Notes: generated by a model not told the origin, from the sequence alone. A stretch of DNA of 58,149 bases from Sulfurospirillum arcachonense DSM 9755 (GCF_000597725.1 NZ_JFBL01000017.1:1-58149); one strand, 5' to 3'. Positions 26,125 through 35,253 are shown, counted from the first letter of the stretch. Translations and numbers: made by a program.

Positions 26125-27010
26125 ATATCCATTTATCTAACACTAACAATCCTATAACAGCTAGTGTATAAAGATTTAGTTGCATAAAAGTTTTTCTACA
26201 TAATTTTTTATTTAACCAAGTATCTTTTTTTAAAAGTATAACACACTTGTAAAGTAAAAAAATAGAGTGAAATAAGATAAGAGTTAAAATAATATTATTT
26301 TGTGGCATAAAAAACGAAACAGCCATAAGTGCACTTATAATAGTAAAAAGTATCCAAATATAAGTTATTCTTGCAAGTGCTTCTCCTCCTAAAACTTCTA
26401 CCATAGTAGGAAATCTTGCTTTTTTATAATCTTTGTGATATATCAATACTAAAAGCCAAAAATGAGGTATTTGCCATATAAAATAAAACCAAGCGAGAGC
26501 ATAGAATGATGGTTGCATTAAACTTTGACCTGCTGCCATCCAGCAAATGACAGGAGGAATTACACCCAGGAGAGCTCCTGGAAAGACTGCATAAGGGTTG
26601 ATTTTTTTCATAGGTGTATATATACCATTGTATAAAAATACAACAAAAGCAAATATAAGAACACTTTGATAGCCTAATACAGTATAAATTGACATGAAAG
26701 AAAGCCCAATAAGAGTTATTATAATACCTAATGCTTCTTTTTCGCTTATACGCCCAGTAACTAAAGGTCTATTTTGAGTTCTAGGCATAAGAGCGTCTAA
26801 ATGACGCTCTTGAAATTGATTTAAAGCACAAACTCCAAGTGCCAATAAAAATATGGCAAAAAGACAAATTGCTAAGTCAATTTTTATTTCATTTGCTACC
26901 AAAAGGTACACAAAGGCTCCAGGAATTCCTACAGCTGAAGATAAAATTGCTTTGGTAAAAGAGAGATAATCTTTTATACTTGCATGTTGTGATAGAGTTT
27001 TTGTACTCAT
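26123..27010 (-). CDS. ctaB: Heme o synthase (protoheme IX farnesyltransferase)
   Basis: 295 residues with about nine membrane helices and the UbiA-type Asp-rich sites: ALNQFQERHLDALMPRTQNRP in the first and YHKDYKKARFPTMVEVLGG in the second. The enzyme adds a farnesyl group to heme b, the first step to heme a/o for the terminal oxidase. It is the last gene of the oxidase operon, one base after coxB. A heme a synthase (CtaA) is not in the window, so whether the oxidase carries heme a or o cannot be decided here. Confidence 0.95.
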   Translation of the reverse strand: MSTKTLSQHASIKDYLSFTKAILSSAVGIPGAFVYLLVANEIKIDLAICLFAIFLLALGVCALNQFQERHLDALMPRTQNRPLVTGRISEKEALGIIITLIGLSFMSIYTVLGYQSVLIFAFVVFLYNGIYTPMKKINPYAVFPGALLGVIPPVICWMAAGQSLMQPSFYALAWFYFIWQIPHFWLLVLIYHKDYKKARFPTMVEVLGGEALARITYIWILFTIISALMAVSFFMPQNNIILTLILFHSIFLLYKCVILLKKDTWLNKKLCRKTFMQLNLYTLAVIGLLVLDKWI

Positions 27011-27011
27011 T

Positions 27012-28685
27012 TTATAGTCCTTTAAAATACTCTATAAGTAAAGATATATCTTCATCACTTATCCTGCCTTTATAGGATTGCATAATTGCTGGATAAGTAT
27101 CTACTACTTCTACATTAGGCTCTAAAAGAGCACGTTTCAAGTATGCTTCATCAGAAATAATTTCTTTTAAAGTACCATCAACTTTTACTTTTACCTTTCT
27201 TCCAAATATACCTTTATAGCTAGGTCCAACTCTTCTTGAACCATCTAATGAATGGCATCCCATGCAACCATTTTTATTTAAAATCGACATAGCTTTTGTT
27301 TTTTTATCATCTTGTGGAGGTACTTTTTTTTCAACTACTTGTTGCACTTTGTTCACTACTTTTTCTACCACAGTAGATTTAGTAGCTTTTTCAACTTTTT
27401 TCTCTTGAGGTTCTACTTTAGAATCTCCTTTGAAGTATTGAATCAATACAGATATATCTTCATCACTTAAAACGCCTTTGTAAGAACTCATCATGCCAGG
27501 AGCAAAACCATCAACAACTTCTGCATCAGGATCTAAGATAGAGCGTTTTAGATAAGCTTCATCACTAATGATTTCTTTTAAAGTACCATCTTTTGTTACT
27601 TTGACTTTTCTTCCAAAAATACCTTTATAACTTGGACCAACTAAAGGGGATCCATCAAGTGAGTGACAACCTGTACAGCCATTTGCTTCGAGTATGCCTA
27701 GAGCTTTTTCTTTTATGTTTACTTCTTTTTTGACTTTTCCACCTTTAAGGTAATCAATGATTTTATCGATATCTTCATCTTTAATAACATCTTTGTAAGA
27801 GCTCATCATGCCAGGAGCAAAACCATCAACAACTTCTACGTCAGGATCTAAGATAGAGCGTTTTAGATAAGCTTCATCACTAATGATTTCTTTTAAAGTA
27901 CCATCTTTTGTTACTTTGACTTTTCTTCCAAAAATACCTTTATAACTTGGACCAACTAAAGGGGATCCATCAAGTGAGTGACAACCTGTACAGCCATTAT
28001 CATTTAAAAGGGTTAGACCTGGGTGTATTGGTGTTTTTTCTTCTTTATCAAAAGGAGTTTTTTTATCAGAGTTATACCATTTGTCAAATTCATCTTTTTC
28101 CAAAACGTAAACTTTTGCTAACATGTAAGCGTGTCTAGTTCCACAGTATTCAGCACATTGAATATCAAATGCACCTGTATGAGTTCCTTTAAACCAAGCG
28201 TTATATATTTTACCAGGAACTGCATCTTGCTTTAATCTTAAAGCAGGAACATAATAACTATGAAGTACATCATTTGTTTTAGCAGTTACTGCTAGTTTGA
28301 TATTTTCTCCAATAGGCACATACAAATCTTTTGTTTTTTTGCCATTTGGGTATTCGTGTGTCCAAAACCACATTTGTCCTGTTACTTTTACTTCCAAGTT
28401 TTGTCTAGGTATAGTTCTCATTGCTTTTAAACTAGAATATCCGTAATAAAACATGATTGCTAAAAGTATCATTGGAGCCACTGTCCAAATTATTTCTAGT
28501 GGTAGGTTATGTTCTATATTTTTTACTTTATTTCTTGGGTGTCTTTTACTACTGTATTTATATAGAAAGTAAAACATTACTCCAACAACAAGTAAAAATA
28601 TAATAATAGACAATCCTACAACAACCAATATAGCAAAATCGACTTCACTAGCGAAACTTGATACGCCCTTCATTCCTTCTAACAT
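27012..28685 (-). CDS. coxB: Cytochrome c oxidase subunit II with three C-terminal cytochrome c domains
   Basis: 557 residues. Two N-terminal membrane helices (about 16-43 and 63-83) precede a cupredoxin domain with a complete CuA site (His 142, Cys 177, Cys 181, His 185, Met 188; CAEYCGTRHAYM). Three cytochrome c domains follow, with heme motifs CTGCH (232-236), CTGCH (337-341) and CMGCH (474-478). Each shares the SLDGS and VGPSYKGIFGRKVKV core. Domains 2 and 3 are joined by a Lys/Glu/Val-rich linker. Usual caa3 subunits have one heme c. The first two domains are almost identical in DNA, which shows a recent duplication or conversion. Confidence 0.95.
   Translation of the reverse strand: MLEGMKGVSSFASEVDFAILVVVGLSIIIFLLVVGVMFYFLYKYSSKRHPRNKVKNIEHNLPLEIIWTVAPMILLAIMFYYGYSSLKAMRTIPRQNLEVKVTGQMWFWTHEYPNGKKTKDLYVPIGENIKLAVTAKTNDVLHSYYVPALRLKQDAVPGKIYNAWFKGTHTGAFDIQCAEYCGTRHAYMLAKVYVLEKDEFDKWYNSDKKTPFDKEEKTPIHPGLTLLNDNGCTGCHSLDGSPLVGPSYKGIFGRKVKVTKDGTLKEIISDEAYLKRSILDPDVEVVDGFAPGMMSSYKDVIKDEDIDKIIDYLKGGKVKKEVNIKEKALGILEANGCTGCHSLDGSPLVGPSYKGIFGRKVKVTKDGTLKEIISDEAYLKRSILDPDAEVVDGFAPGMMSSYKGVLSDEDISVLIQYFKGDSKVEPQEKKVEKATKSTVVEKVVNKVQQVVEKKVPPQDDKKTKAMSILNKNGCMGCHSLDGSRRVGPSYKGIFGRKVKVKVDGTLKEIISDEAYLKRALLEPNVEVVDTYPAIMQSYKGRISDEDISLLIEYFKGL
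27477..27683 (-). repeat. Copy 1 of a 207-base direct repeat in coxB (second heme c domain)
   Basis: By eye it differs from the copy at 27792-27998 at three bases, and the two are 315 bases apart (105 codons, one cytochrome c module). The linkers between the copies are not conserved. Confidence 0.9.
27792..27998 (-). repeat. Copy 2 of a 207-base direct repeat in coxB (first heme c domain)
   Basis: Partner of 27477-27683. It covers the heme site through the end of the conserved core of the first cytochrome c domain. The third domain is related in protein but clearly diverged in DNA. Confidence 0.9.
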
Positions 28686-28703
28686 AACAATCCTTTCCCT
28701 AGT

Positions 28704-29027
28704 TTATCTGAACAAGTCATTTGGAGTATACCTATAGTAGGTATCTATCGCCATCAAAGTATACAAAACAATCCACAATACAACCGTGGTATAAATGAGT
28801 TTTTTAAACAAAGATGAAGATGATTTGATATGCATATAATAAGCAACAATCAAAATAGCTTTTGTAAAAGCAATACCTAGTTGAACTATTAGCGTTGATC
28901 CTAAGTCTAAGTCTATTACCATAGGTTGAGCAAGAGTTAAAATAGTCAGACCAATTAATAAATAAAATACATTTATATAAACAGAAGATTTAACTGGATG
29001 TAATTCTTGATTTGAATTTGTATTCAT
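28704..29027 (-). CDS. Cytochrome c oxidase subunit IV-type small membrane subunit
   Basis: 107 residues from the ATG at 29027; a longer frame upstream to 29096 runs into coxC and lacks a start context. Three membrane helices (VFYLLIGLTILTLAQ, LIVQLGIAFTKAILIVAYYMHI, IYTTVVLWIVLYTLMAI) and the FTKAILIVAYYMH motif match prokaryotic subunit IV (CyoD/CtaF-like). It stabilises the oxidase core. It sits between coxC and coxB in the operon. Confidence 0.88.
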   Translation of the reverse strand: MNTNSNQELHPVKSSVYINVFYLLIGLTILTLAQPMVIDLDLGSTLIVQLGIAFTKAILIVAYYMHIKSSSSLFKKLIYTTVVLWIVLYTLMAIDTYYRYTPNDLFR

Positions 29028-29035
29028 GTTAACTC

Positions 29036-29698
29036 CTAATAAATCAAATAAAAAATTGGAAAAACAAACACCCAAACAAGATGAACTAAATCCCAATATA
29101 AAGCGGTATTTTCTAAAACTACAAAATCTGTAGATGTGATTTTCCCACTGTTAATAAGAGCTAAAACCCAAAACATAACTCCTATACCTATAATGATATG
29201 AAGTCCATGAAGACCTGTCATAGTAAAATAGAGTCCAAAAAATAGTTTGGTACCGTTTTCCATTTCATTGAGTGTAGGTGAACCTGGGTAAATACCTAGA
29301 TGTATTTCATGAGACCACTCAATATACTTAATAACTAAGAAAATAGTAGCAAGTACAATAGTTGCCCAAATAAATTTTTTAGAAGTATTTGGCTGACCAT
29401 TCCTTAGTTTTACTAAAGATAAACCCATGCATAAAGCACTAAGTAAAAGTATAAAAGTATTGGTTCCTCCTAAGACTCTGTTTAATTCACCTGAACTTTG
29501 CATGAACTCTGGCGTATTTTGAAAAAGGTAAAAACCAAATACCAAAAACATTGCACCAAAAATCATGATTTCAGTAAATAAAAACAACCAAAATCCAAGT
29601 TTAGCACCTTCATAATCATTGTTGAAATCAACAACTTCATGAGGATTCCCTTGTTTATCATAAATTATTTCTGGTTCAGTAGAAACTGTATTACTCAT
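29036..29698 (-). CDS. coxC: Cytochrome c oxidase subunit III
   Basis: 220 residues with five membrane helices, the shorter bacterial form. Signatures include KLGFWLFLFTEIMIFGAMF, LYFTMTGLHGLHIIIG and YWDLVHLVWVFVFPIFYL. The start overlaps the coxA stop by 8 bases. Confidence 0.95.
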   Translation of the reverse strand: MSNTVSTEPEIIYDKQGNPHEVVDFNNDYEGAKLGFWLFLFTEIMIFGAMFLVFGFYLFQNTPEFMQSSGELNRVLGGTNTFILLLSALCMGLSLVKLRNGQPNTSKKFIWATIVLATIFLVIKYIEWSHEIHLGIYPGSPTLNEMENGTKLFFGLYFTMTGLHGLHIIIGIGVMFWVLALINSGKITSTDFVVLENTALYWDLVHLVWVFVFPIFYLIY

Positions 29699-31358
29699 GT
29701 GGTGAGTCCTCCTTTACTGCTAAATCAAAATGATGAACTGGTTCACCATCTTTGTATTCATAAGGCATAAAGTCAACATAAGGGATAGTACCAAAATTTT
29801 CTAATTGAGGAGGTGATGGAATTTGCCATTCTAAAGTTGTGGCATTCCACGGATTTGCTCCTGCTTTTTCACCATATCTCCAGCCTCTATAAAGAGTAGC
29901 AAACATATATATAAGACCAAGAGCAAAGAGCCATGAACCCATAGTAGCTACTTTATGATAGATTTCAAATTCTGGTAAATAATCAAAATAACGTCTAGGC
30001 ATACCAAACATACCTGCTAAAAACATAGGAAACCAAAGCATGTTAAAGCCTACAAAAATAACATAAAATGCACGAGAAGCATGTTTTTCATCGTACATTT
30101 TTCCCGTGATTTTTGGGAACCAGTAGTGAAAACCTGCAAACATTAAAAATACAACTCCTCCAAGAATTGCATAATGAAAATGTGCAACCACAAAGTATGT
30201 ATCATGAAGATAGACATCTACCCCAACAGAAGCTACAATAAGCCCTGTAAGTCCACCTATGATAAAGGTTACAAATGTACCAACAGTCCAAAGCATTGGA
30301 GTTTTAAAATCAATAGAAGCTTTATACATAGTAGCAATCCAGTCAAAAAACTTTACGCCAGTAGGAACTGCTACAAAAAATGTCAGTGCAGAAAATATAA
30401 GCTTAATCATTTCAGATTCACCAGAAGTATACATGTGATGTCCCCAAACTAAGTATCCAACTCCTGCAATCATGGCACTTGAAATTGCAATTGCATGATA
30501 ACCAAAGATAGGTTTTCTACAAAAAGTAGGAACAATCTCTGAAGCTATCCCAAAAGCAGGAAGAATCATAAGATAAACAGCAGGATGAGAATAAATCCAA
30601 AACATATGTTCAAGTAAAACAGGATCACCACCTTTAGTTGGATCAAAAATACCAATACCTAAGGTTCTCTCTAAAATAACCATAATTAAAGATATCCCAA
30701 CAACAGGAGTAGCTAGGATTTGTATCCATGAGGTTGCATATAATCCCCAAACAAAAAGAGGCATCTTAAAAAATCCCATTCCAGGGGCTCTAAGTCTATG
30801 AATAGTAGCTACAAAGTTTATACCAGTTAAGATAGAAGCAAAACCAAGTATAAAAGCAGCACTTAAAGCCCAAACTACATTTGTGCCTGTTTTTACACTA
30901 TAGGGTGCATAAAATGTCCAACCAGTATCTGCAAAACCATCACCGATAAACAAAGAAGCAACTGCTAATAACGCTCCAAATACATAAAGCCACCACGAGA
31001 GTAGGTTGAGCTTTGGAAAAGAGACATCCCTAGCTCCGAGTTGGAGTGGTAACAAAAAATTACCAAGAGCTGCTGGAATTCCTGGAACTATAAACAAAAA
31101 TATCATGATAACACCATGTAAGGTAAATGCTTGATTATAAGTATTTGGGTCTATAAAATCTTGACCAGGACTAAAAAGCTCGAGTCGCATAATGAGTGCA
31201 ACAATGACAGCTACAGCAAAAAAAGCTAGCATAACAAATAAATACATTAAGCTTATACGCTTATGATCTATACTGAAAATCCATTGTAAAATTTTGTTCT
31301 TATGATGGCCAAATATAGTATGAGTTTCATCGTAAAAACTTTTTTGAACGTTATTCAT
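29691..31358 (-). CDS. coxA: A-family heme-copper oxidase subunit I (A2 type)
   Basis: 555 residues with twelve membrane helices. Ligands are visible: His 81 (TLHGVIMIF) and His 395 for the low-spin heme, His 258/307/308 for CuB, and His 393 for the high-spin heme (VAHFHYAILG). The CuB motif reads YSHPAVY, with Tyr 262 available for the His-Tyr crosslink. The YS in place of the Gly-His-Pro-Glu form marks the A2 type, which lacks the D-channel Glu, as in Thermus-like caa3 oxidases. It reduces O2 to water and pumps protons. The gene order SCO-coxA-coxC-IV-coxB-ctaB is unusual in placing coxB late. Confidence 0.96.
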   Translation of the reverse strand: MNNVQKSFYDETHTIFGHHKNKILQWIFSIDHKRISLMYLFVMLAFFAVAVIVALIMRLELFSPGQDFIDPNTYNQAFTLHGVIMIFLFIVPGIPAALGNFLLPLQLGARDVSFPKLNLLSWWLYVFGALLAVASLFIGDGFADTGWTFYAPYSVKTGTNVVWALSAAFILGFASILTGINFVATIHRLRAPGMGFFKMPLFVWGLYATSWIQILATPVVGISLIMVILERTLGIGIFDPTKGGDPVLLEHMFWIYSHPAVYLMILPAFGIASEIVPTFCRKPIFGYHAIAISSAMIAGVGYLVWGHHMYTSGESEMIKLIFSALTFFVAVPTGVKFFDWIATMYKASIDFKTPMLWTVGTFVTFIIGGLTGLIVASVGVDVYLHDTYFVVAHFHYAILGGVVFLMFAGFHYWFPKITGKMYDEKHASRAFYVIFVGFNMLWFPMFLAGMFGMPRRYFDYLPEFEIYHKVATMGSWLFALGLIYMFATLYRGWRYGEKAGANPWNATTLEWQIPSPPQLENFGTIPYVDFMPYEYKDGEPVHHFDLAVKEDSPHE

Positions 31359-32139
31359 CGTGGTTGTCTCCTCTTTTTCTTCCTTTAATTAACATGTACA
31401 TAAAAAAACCAAGTATCATAGATAAGATGATTGTTGCAAGGATTTTATTGCTTGCCAAAACATATTTACTATTTTCAGGGTCAAATGAAAAACAAAATGA
31501 TAAAGCCCTTGCAATGGTAGGTCGGACTTTACCTTTTGAAGCTTCTAATAGAGCCATTTTCAAATCAAATGATAAATACTTTATACCACTCAAATAGCGT
31601 GTAATTTTCCCATCAGGAGAAAGGATTACCAAACCAGCAGGGTGTATATAATCTACGAAACCTTGTTTATTGATGATTTTTTTATATTCATATCCAAGAG
31701 CTTGTGTTAATGTATCTATCGTTTTTTGATTTTTTGTAGTTAAAAAGTTCCATGCATTTTCATCGAAGTTTTTTCTAATAATATTTATATGATTTTTTTT
31801 AAAGTCTTTTGCATTTTTAGGAGTATCTTTTTTTACAAAACTAATAGTCAAAGCTTTATACTCTTTACCTTCAATAAGTTCCATTCTGTCTAAACTTCTT
31901 GTCATTCCATCTATTTGAGGACCACAGATACCAGGACAGTTAAAATAATTTACAGAGATAACGGTAGGTTTATTACTCATAAACTCACCAAGAGTTTTAC
32001 TTTGATTGTTTTCATCTACAAAAACAAGATCAAGCGGAACATATTTTCCAAGTTGTTCATAAGTACCCACTTTTTCATCACTTGCATAGATAGATGAAAT
32101 AAAAAATGCGAGAAACAATACTAGATAAAACCTTTTCAC
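31351..32139 (-). CDS. SCO-family copper chaperone with C-terminal membrane anchor
   Basis: 262 residues: signal peptide (cleavage near IYA-SD), a thioredoxin-like SCO domain with copper ligands CPGIC (about 69-73) and His in VDYIHPAGLV, and a C-terminal membrane helix (ILATIILSMILGFFMYMLI) with a basic tail. SCO proteins deliver copper to the CuA site or reduce its cysteines. It overlaps coxA by 8 bases and is the second SCO gene of the operon; the C-terminal anchor distinguishes it from the other copy. Confidence 0.92.
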   Translation of the reverse strand: MKRFYLVLFLAFFISSIYASDEKVGTYEQLGKYVPLDLVFVDENNQSKTLGEFMSNKPTVISVNYFNCPGICGPQIDGMTRSLDRMELIEGKEYKALTISFVKKDTPKNAKDFKKNHINIIRKNFDENAWNFLTTKNQKTIDTLTQALGYEYKKIINKQGFVDYIHPAGLVILSPDGKITRYLSGIKYLSFDLKMALLEASKGKVRPTIARALSFCFSFDPENSKYVLASNKILATIILSMILGFFMYMLIKGRKRGDNHDE

Positions 32140-32261
32140 AAGAGCACCTCTACTTTAGTAAATATTAAATCGTCACACGTTTAGTACTTAATAATAGCAG
32201 ATAATATATTGTTACAATATAAAAAAAGAAATTAAATAGTTCATATAAGATATAAATTGTC

Positions 32262-32837
32262 CTATTTTGTAACTTTTTTGAGGATTTCTAAGATTTTTTT
32301 GCTGTTTTCTAAGTGATTTAGCTTTTTAAGTAAGGTTCCATCTTTATCCATGAGATAGACAAATGAAGTATGAGCGACAGAATAATCCATTTTTGAGTTT
32401 TTTAAGTACTCTTTTGAGTAATAAGTACCATAATTACCAGAAATATGCTTTAAATATTTTTCGTCAGAAGTTATGCCAATAGATCCTTTATAAAAATAGT
32501 TTACATACTCTTTTAACTCTTTTAACTTGTCTCTATCAGGATCAACGCTTATAAAAATAAGTTGGAATTTTTCTGCTTTGTCTTTTGGTAATTGATTTAG
32601 TGCTTGAGAAATTATGCTTAGTGTTGTAGGGCAAATATCAGGACAGTACATGTACCCATAGTAGATAAGTTTATATTTGCCATCATAATCACTTAGTGAA
32701 ACTTTACCATCAATTGAGTTCATAGTAAAAGCATACTGTTTTATCTCATCTTGTTTTTGCATATAAGGGATAATCAAAAAGAACATCAATAACAAAAGAA
32801 TTATTGGTGTAAATAAAAGTATGAGTTTTTTACTCAT
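32262..32837 (-). CDS. SCO1/SenC-family copper chaperone, N-terminally anchored
   Basis: 191 residues. An N-terminal hydrophobic helix (LILLFTPIILLLLMFFLIIPYM) with no clear cleavage site suggests a membrane anchor. The SCO fold has copper ligands in YMYCPDICPTTL and His in VAHTSFVYLMDKDG. Its start overlaps the stop of the PCu(A)C gene by one base. PCu(A)C and SCO act together to metallate CuA. Confidence 0.94.
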   Translation of the reverse strand: MSKKLILLFTPIILLLLMFFLIIPYMQKQDEIKQYAFTMNSIDGKVSLSDYDGKYKLIYYGYMYCPDICPTTLSIISQALNQLPKDKAEKFQLIFISVDPDRDKLKELKEYVNYFYKGSIGITSDEKYLKHISGNYGTYYSKEYLKNSKMDYSVAHTSFVYLMDKDGTLLKKLNHLENSKKILEILKKVTK

Positions 32838-33277
32838 TAGTGTTTCATACCCATCATAACAGTTTTAATTGGTACATTTTGTATAGTAATAGAAGTGTTA
32901 TTGGAAAAGTTCAATGTTAAGGATGTAACTACTTCATCTGGAATTAGTTTTTTATTGAGCCCTATGAGCATTACATGTAAACCACCAGGTTTGAGTTCAA
33001 CACTTGATTTTGCAGGTATCTTTATATCTTTTACTTGTTGCATTTTCATCATGCCATTGCTCATGGTGTGTTCATGCAGTTCTACATTTTTTGCTACATT
33101 TGAGCTAGCACTTTGTAGATATATAGTTTTATCACTCAAGTTAATAATCTTCATAAATGAAGCACTATTTTGTAGGTTTGGAGGGACTGCTCTTACATAA
33201 GCATCTTTTATTTGGATATCTCCTGCAAAAATATTTAAAGATATAAATATAAGCAAAAGTAGTAATCTTTTCAACAT
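32837..33277 (-). CDS. PCu(A)C copper chaperone
   Basis: 146 residues from the ATG at 33277, which is preceded by GGAGAACAAT. The upstream ATG at 33289 overlaps that ribosome site, so the shorter start is better. A signal peptide (cleavage near IFA-GD) precedes a cupredoxin-like domain with the family's copper ligands: the His/Met-rich VELHEHTMSNGMMKMQQV and KPGGLHVMLIGL. It extracts copper in the periplasm for SCO and the CuA site. It is the first gene of the oxidase operon. Confidence 0.93.
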   Translation of the reverse strand: MLKRLLLLLIFISLNIFAGDIQIKDAYVRAVPPNLQNSASFMKIINLSDKTIYLQSASSNVAKNVELHEHTMSNGMMKMQQVKDIKIPAKSSVELKPGGLHVMLIGLNKKLIPDEVVTSLTLNFSNNTSITIQNVPIKTVMMGMKH

Positions 33278-33431
33278 ATTGTTCTCCATTATTTTATTAT
33301 TTTACCATTGTATCTGTGAATTATTAAATAAATATTAAAGAGAAACTTATTTATATGTTTCATATTTTCTTCAATTTAACTTTTGTTTTTGTTAAAACAA
33401 GAAAATAAATTTATTTTGTATTGTGAAGTGT

Positions 33432-33437
33432 TATAAT
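33432..33437 (+). promoter_or_regulatory. Candidate -10 box for the DJ-1/PfpI gene
   Basis: TATAAT lies 31 bases before the ATG at 33468, and AAGGAGTTAAT follows as ribosome site. Confidence 0.5.
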
Positions 33438-33467
33438 CTAATATTCTGATATTTTTAAGGAGTTAAT

Positions 33468-34046
33468 ATGGCAAAAAATATTTTGTTTATCGTTGGAGAT
33501 TATGTTGAGGACTATGAAATCATGGTTCCTTTTCAAGCCTTAGCTGCTGTTGGACATAATGTTGTTTCTGTATGCCCTCAAAAAAATGCTGGTGAATTTA
33601 TACGAACAGCTGTACATGATTTTGAAGGAGATCAAACGTACAGTGAAAAACCAGGTCACAATTTTACACTCAATGGTACTTTTAATGACATTGATGTAGA
33701 TAAGTTTGATGCCCTTGTGATTCCAGGTGGTCGTGCACCAGAATATTTACGTTTAGATGAAAAAGTGCTTGAAATGGTACGCCATTTTTCAAAAACTAAT
33801 AAACCTATAGCTGCAATTTGTCATGGAGCCCAATTACTCGCAGCTGCAGATGTTCTTGGAGGTAAAAGCTGTTCAGCTTATCCTGCATGTGCACCTGAGG
33901 TTACAAAAGCGGGAGGTACTTATACATCTATAGAAGTGACAGAAGCCACAGTCGATGGTAATCTTGTAACAGCACCTGCTTGGCCTGCACATCCTCAATG
34001 GATTGCTAAATTTTTAGAAGTTTTAGGTACAAAAATTACATATTAA
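33468..34046 (+). CDS. DJ-1/PfpI family protein
   Basis: 192 residues with the class I glutamine amidotransferase-like fold. The nucleophile elbow [10 protein letters not shown] has Cys 118, with the conserved acid in DYVEDYE near the N-terminus and [12 protein letters not shown] before it. Members act as chaperone/deglycase-type stress proteins or hydrolases; the activity of this copy is not shown. It is a single gene, divergent from the oxidase operon. Confidence 0.93.
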   Translation: MAKNILFIVGDYVEDYEIMVPFQALAAVGHNVVSVCPQKNAGEFIRTAVHDFEGDQTYSEKPGHNFTLNGTFNDIDVDKFDALVIPGGRAPEYLRLDEKVLEMVRHFSKTNKPIAAICHGAQLLAAADVLGGKSCSAYPACAPEVTKAGGTYTSIEVTEATVDGNLVTAPAWPAHPQWIAKFLEVLGTKITY

Positions 34047-34096
34047 ACTTTTAAAACTAATATTATATTTTTACAATTATATATTCTAATAAGAGT

Positions 34097-34102
34097 TATA
34101 AT
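34097..34102 (+). promoter_or_regulatory. Candidate -10 box for the Mop-type gene
   Basis: TATAAT lies 24 bases before the ATG at 34126; CAAAGGATTAATC supplies the ribosome site. Confidence 0.45.
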
Positions 34103-34125
34103 AGTAAAAATACAAAGGATTAATC

Positions 34126-34335
34126 ATGAAACTAAGTGCAAGAAATGTACTAAAAGGTATAGTAAAAGATATCGATGTAGGTGCAGTAAATGTTGAGTTA
34201 TTGGTAGAAATTGCTACTGGTGTACAAATTACTTCTATCATCACAAAAAAATCATATGAAAACTTAGGTCTAAAAGTTGGTAAAGAAGCTTTCGTAGTCA
34301 TCAAAGCATCTGATGTTATGATTGGTAGTAACTAA
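34126..34335 (+). CDS. Mop-type molybdate-binding TOBE domain protein
   Basis: 69 residues forming one TOBE domain: MKLSARNVLKGIVKDIDVGAVNVEL, then EIATGVQITSIITKKSYENLGLKVGKEAFVVIKASDVMI. These molbindins bind molybdate or tungstate in oligomers and buffer it in the cytoplasm. It fits an organism that makes molybdenum enzymes such as the hydroxylase at 2.5-5 kb. Confidence 0.93.
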   Translation: MKLSARNVLKGIVKDIDVGAVNVELLVEIATGVQITSIITKKSYENLGLKVGKEAFVVIKASDVMIGSN

Positions 34336-34351
34336 AAACTCAATAATAAGT

Positions 34352-34382
34352 CTTTACATGTAAAACCTTTTTACATGTAAAG
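34352..34382. terminator. Bidirectional terminator built from two inverted TTTACATGTAAA palindromes
   Basis: CTTTACATGTAAA (34352-34364), loop ACCTT, TTTACATGTAAAG (34370-34382): a perfect 13-bp stem between the convergent Mop gene and the gene ending at 34386. Each arm is itself a palindrome of the dispersed family. Confidence 0.75.
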
Positions 34383-34385
34383 GCA

Positions 34386-35066
34386 TTAATCTATTTTCTT
34401 ATTTAAAATTGGATTTAAAAAATTATTTTTTAGATTATTATTTTCTAGATTATTCTCAATTTTTTTCTTAATATAAATTTTCCTATCTTTTTCTTCAAGT
34501 TCTTTGTCCTCTTCAATGTCACATATAATACTATTGCCACTCAATTCTAAGTTGACTTTATATATATAGTATTCTAAAAGATTATATAAGCAAGGATTTT
34601 GAGTAGCATAAACTTCTTTTGTATTGTTATCTGTTATTTTAAAATATGTATCACCAACCTCGTCTAAGAGTATTTGATTTACATTTAAAATAAAACGACT
34701 TTTATACGTATCATCAATCAAATTTCCAGTCAAAACTATTTTTTTAAAATCTTTTGTTTGTGTTGGTTCGACTAATGAAAACAGTGAAATAGTGTATTTG
34801 TGACGATTATCTTTTGTAGAGGATATTATGTATTCTTTTTGAATCTCTTTTTCTGTAGTTGAAATTTCTTTTGGTTTAGCTACTTTATTTTTTTGATACT
34901 CTTTATCTCTGTATATTATACGTTCACTGGTAATCGTTTTAACAAGAGGTTTGATTTTCACTTTTGTGACTGTTTTAATAACAGGTTCTTGAAAAAAAAC
35001 AAACCCTAATAAAACTAATATTATTAATATAAGTATACAAATAATAGCGTCTTTATTAATATTCAT
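34386..35066 (-). CDS. Membrane-anchored protein of unknown function
   Basis: 226 residues from the ATG at 35066, which follows AAGGATTTTACA on this strand; the in-frame ATG at 35087 lacks such a site. One N-terminal hydrophobic helix (IICILILIILVLLGFVFF) is followed by a basic, repetitive segment (TVTKVKIKPLVKTITSERIIYRDKEYQ) and a mixed alpha/beta region; the end is rich in Lys, Glu and Asn. It looks like a periplasmic domain held by one anchor. I do not recognise a family. It lies upstream of the exported-protein/T2SS region on the same strand as the pseudopilins, but separated from them. Confidence 0.65.
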   Translation of the reverse strand: MNINKDAIICILILIILVLLGFVFFQEPVIKTVTKVKIKPLVKTITSERIIYRDKEYQKNKVAKPKEISTTEKEIQKEYIISSTKDNRHKYTISLFSLVEPTQTKDFKKIVLTGNLIDDTYKSRFILNVNQILLDEVGDTYFKITDNNTKEVYATQNPCLYNLLEYYIYKVNLELSGNSIICDIEEDKELEEKDRKIYIKKKIENNLENNNLKNNFLNPILNKKID

Positions 35067-35253
35067 TGTAAAATCCTTATTAAGCATGAATTAATAATTA
35101 TCTAGTAATAATATATTTTGATTTTATCAGTAATAATACTCAAATAAATATAAAAAGGAGATTTATCTGAATATAAAATAATAAAAAGGAATAATTGGTT
35201 TATTTTTAACTTCTCGTTAAAAATTTAAAAATTTAATATAAAAAAGGGCACAC

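Noticed and set aside
27477-27998. Direct repeats in coxB as a CRISPR-like or mobile repeat
   Set aside because: The repeats are in frame, 105 codons apart, and encode cytochrome c modules, so this is domain duplication.
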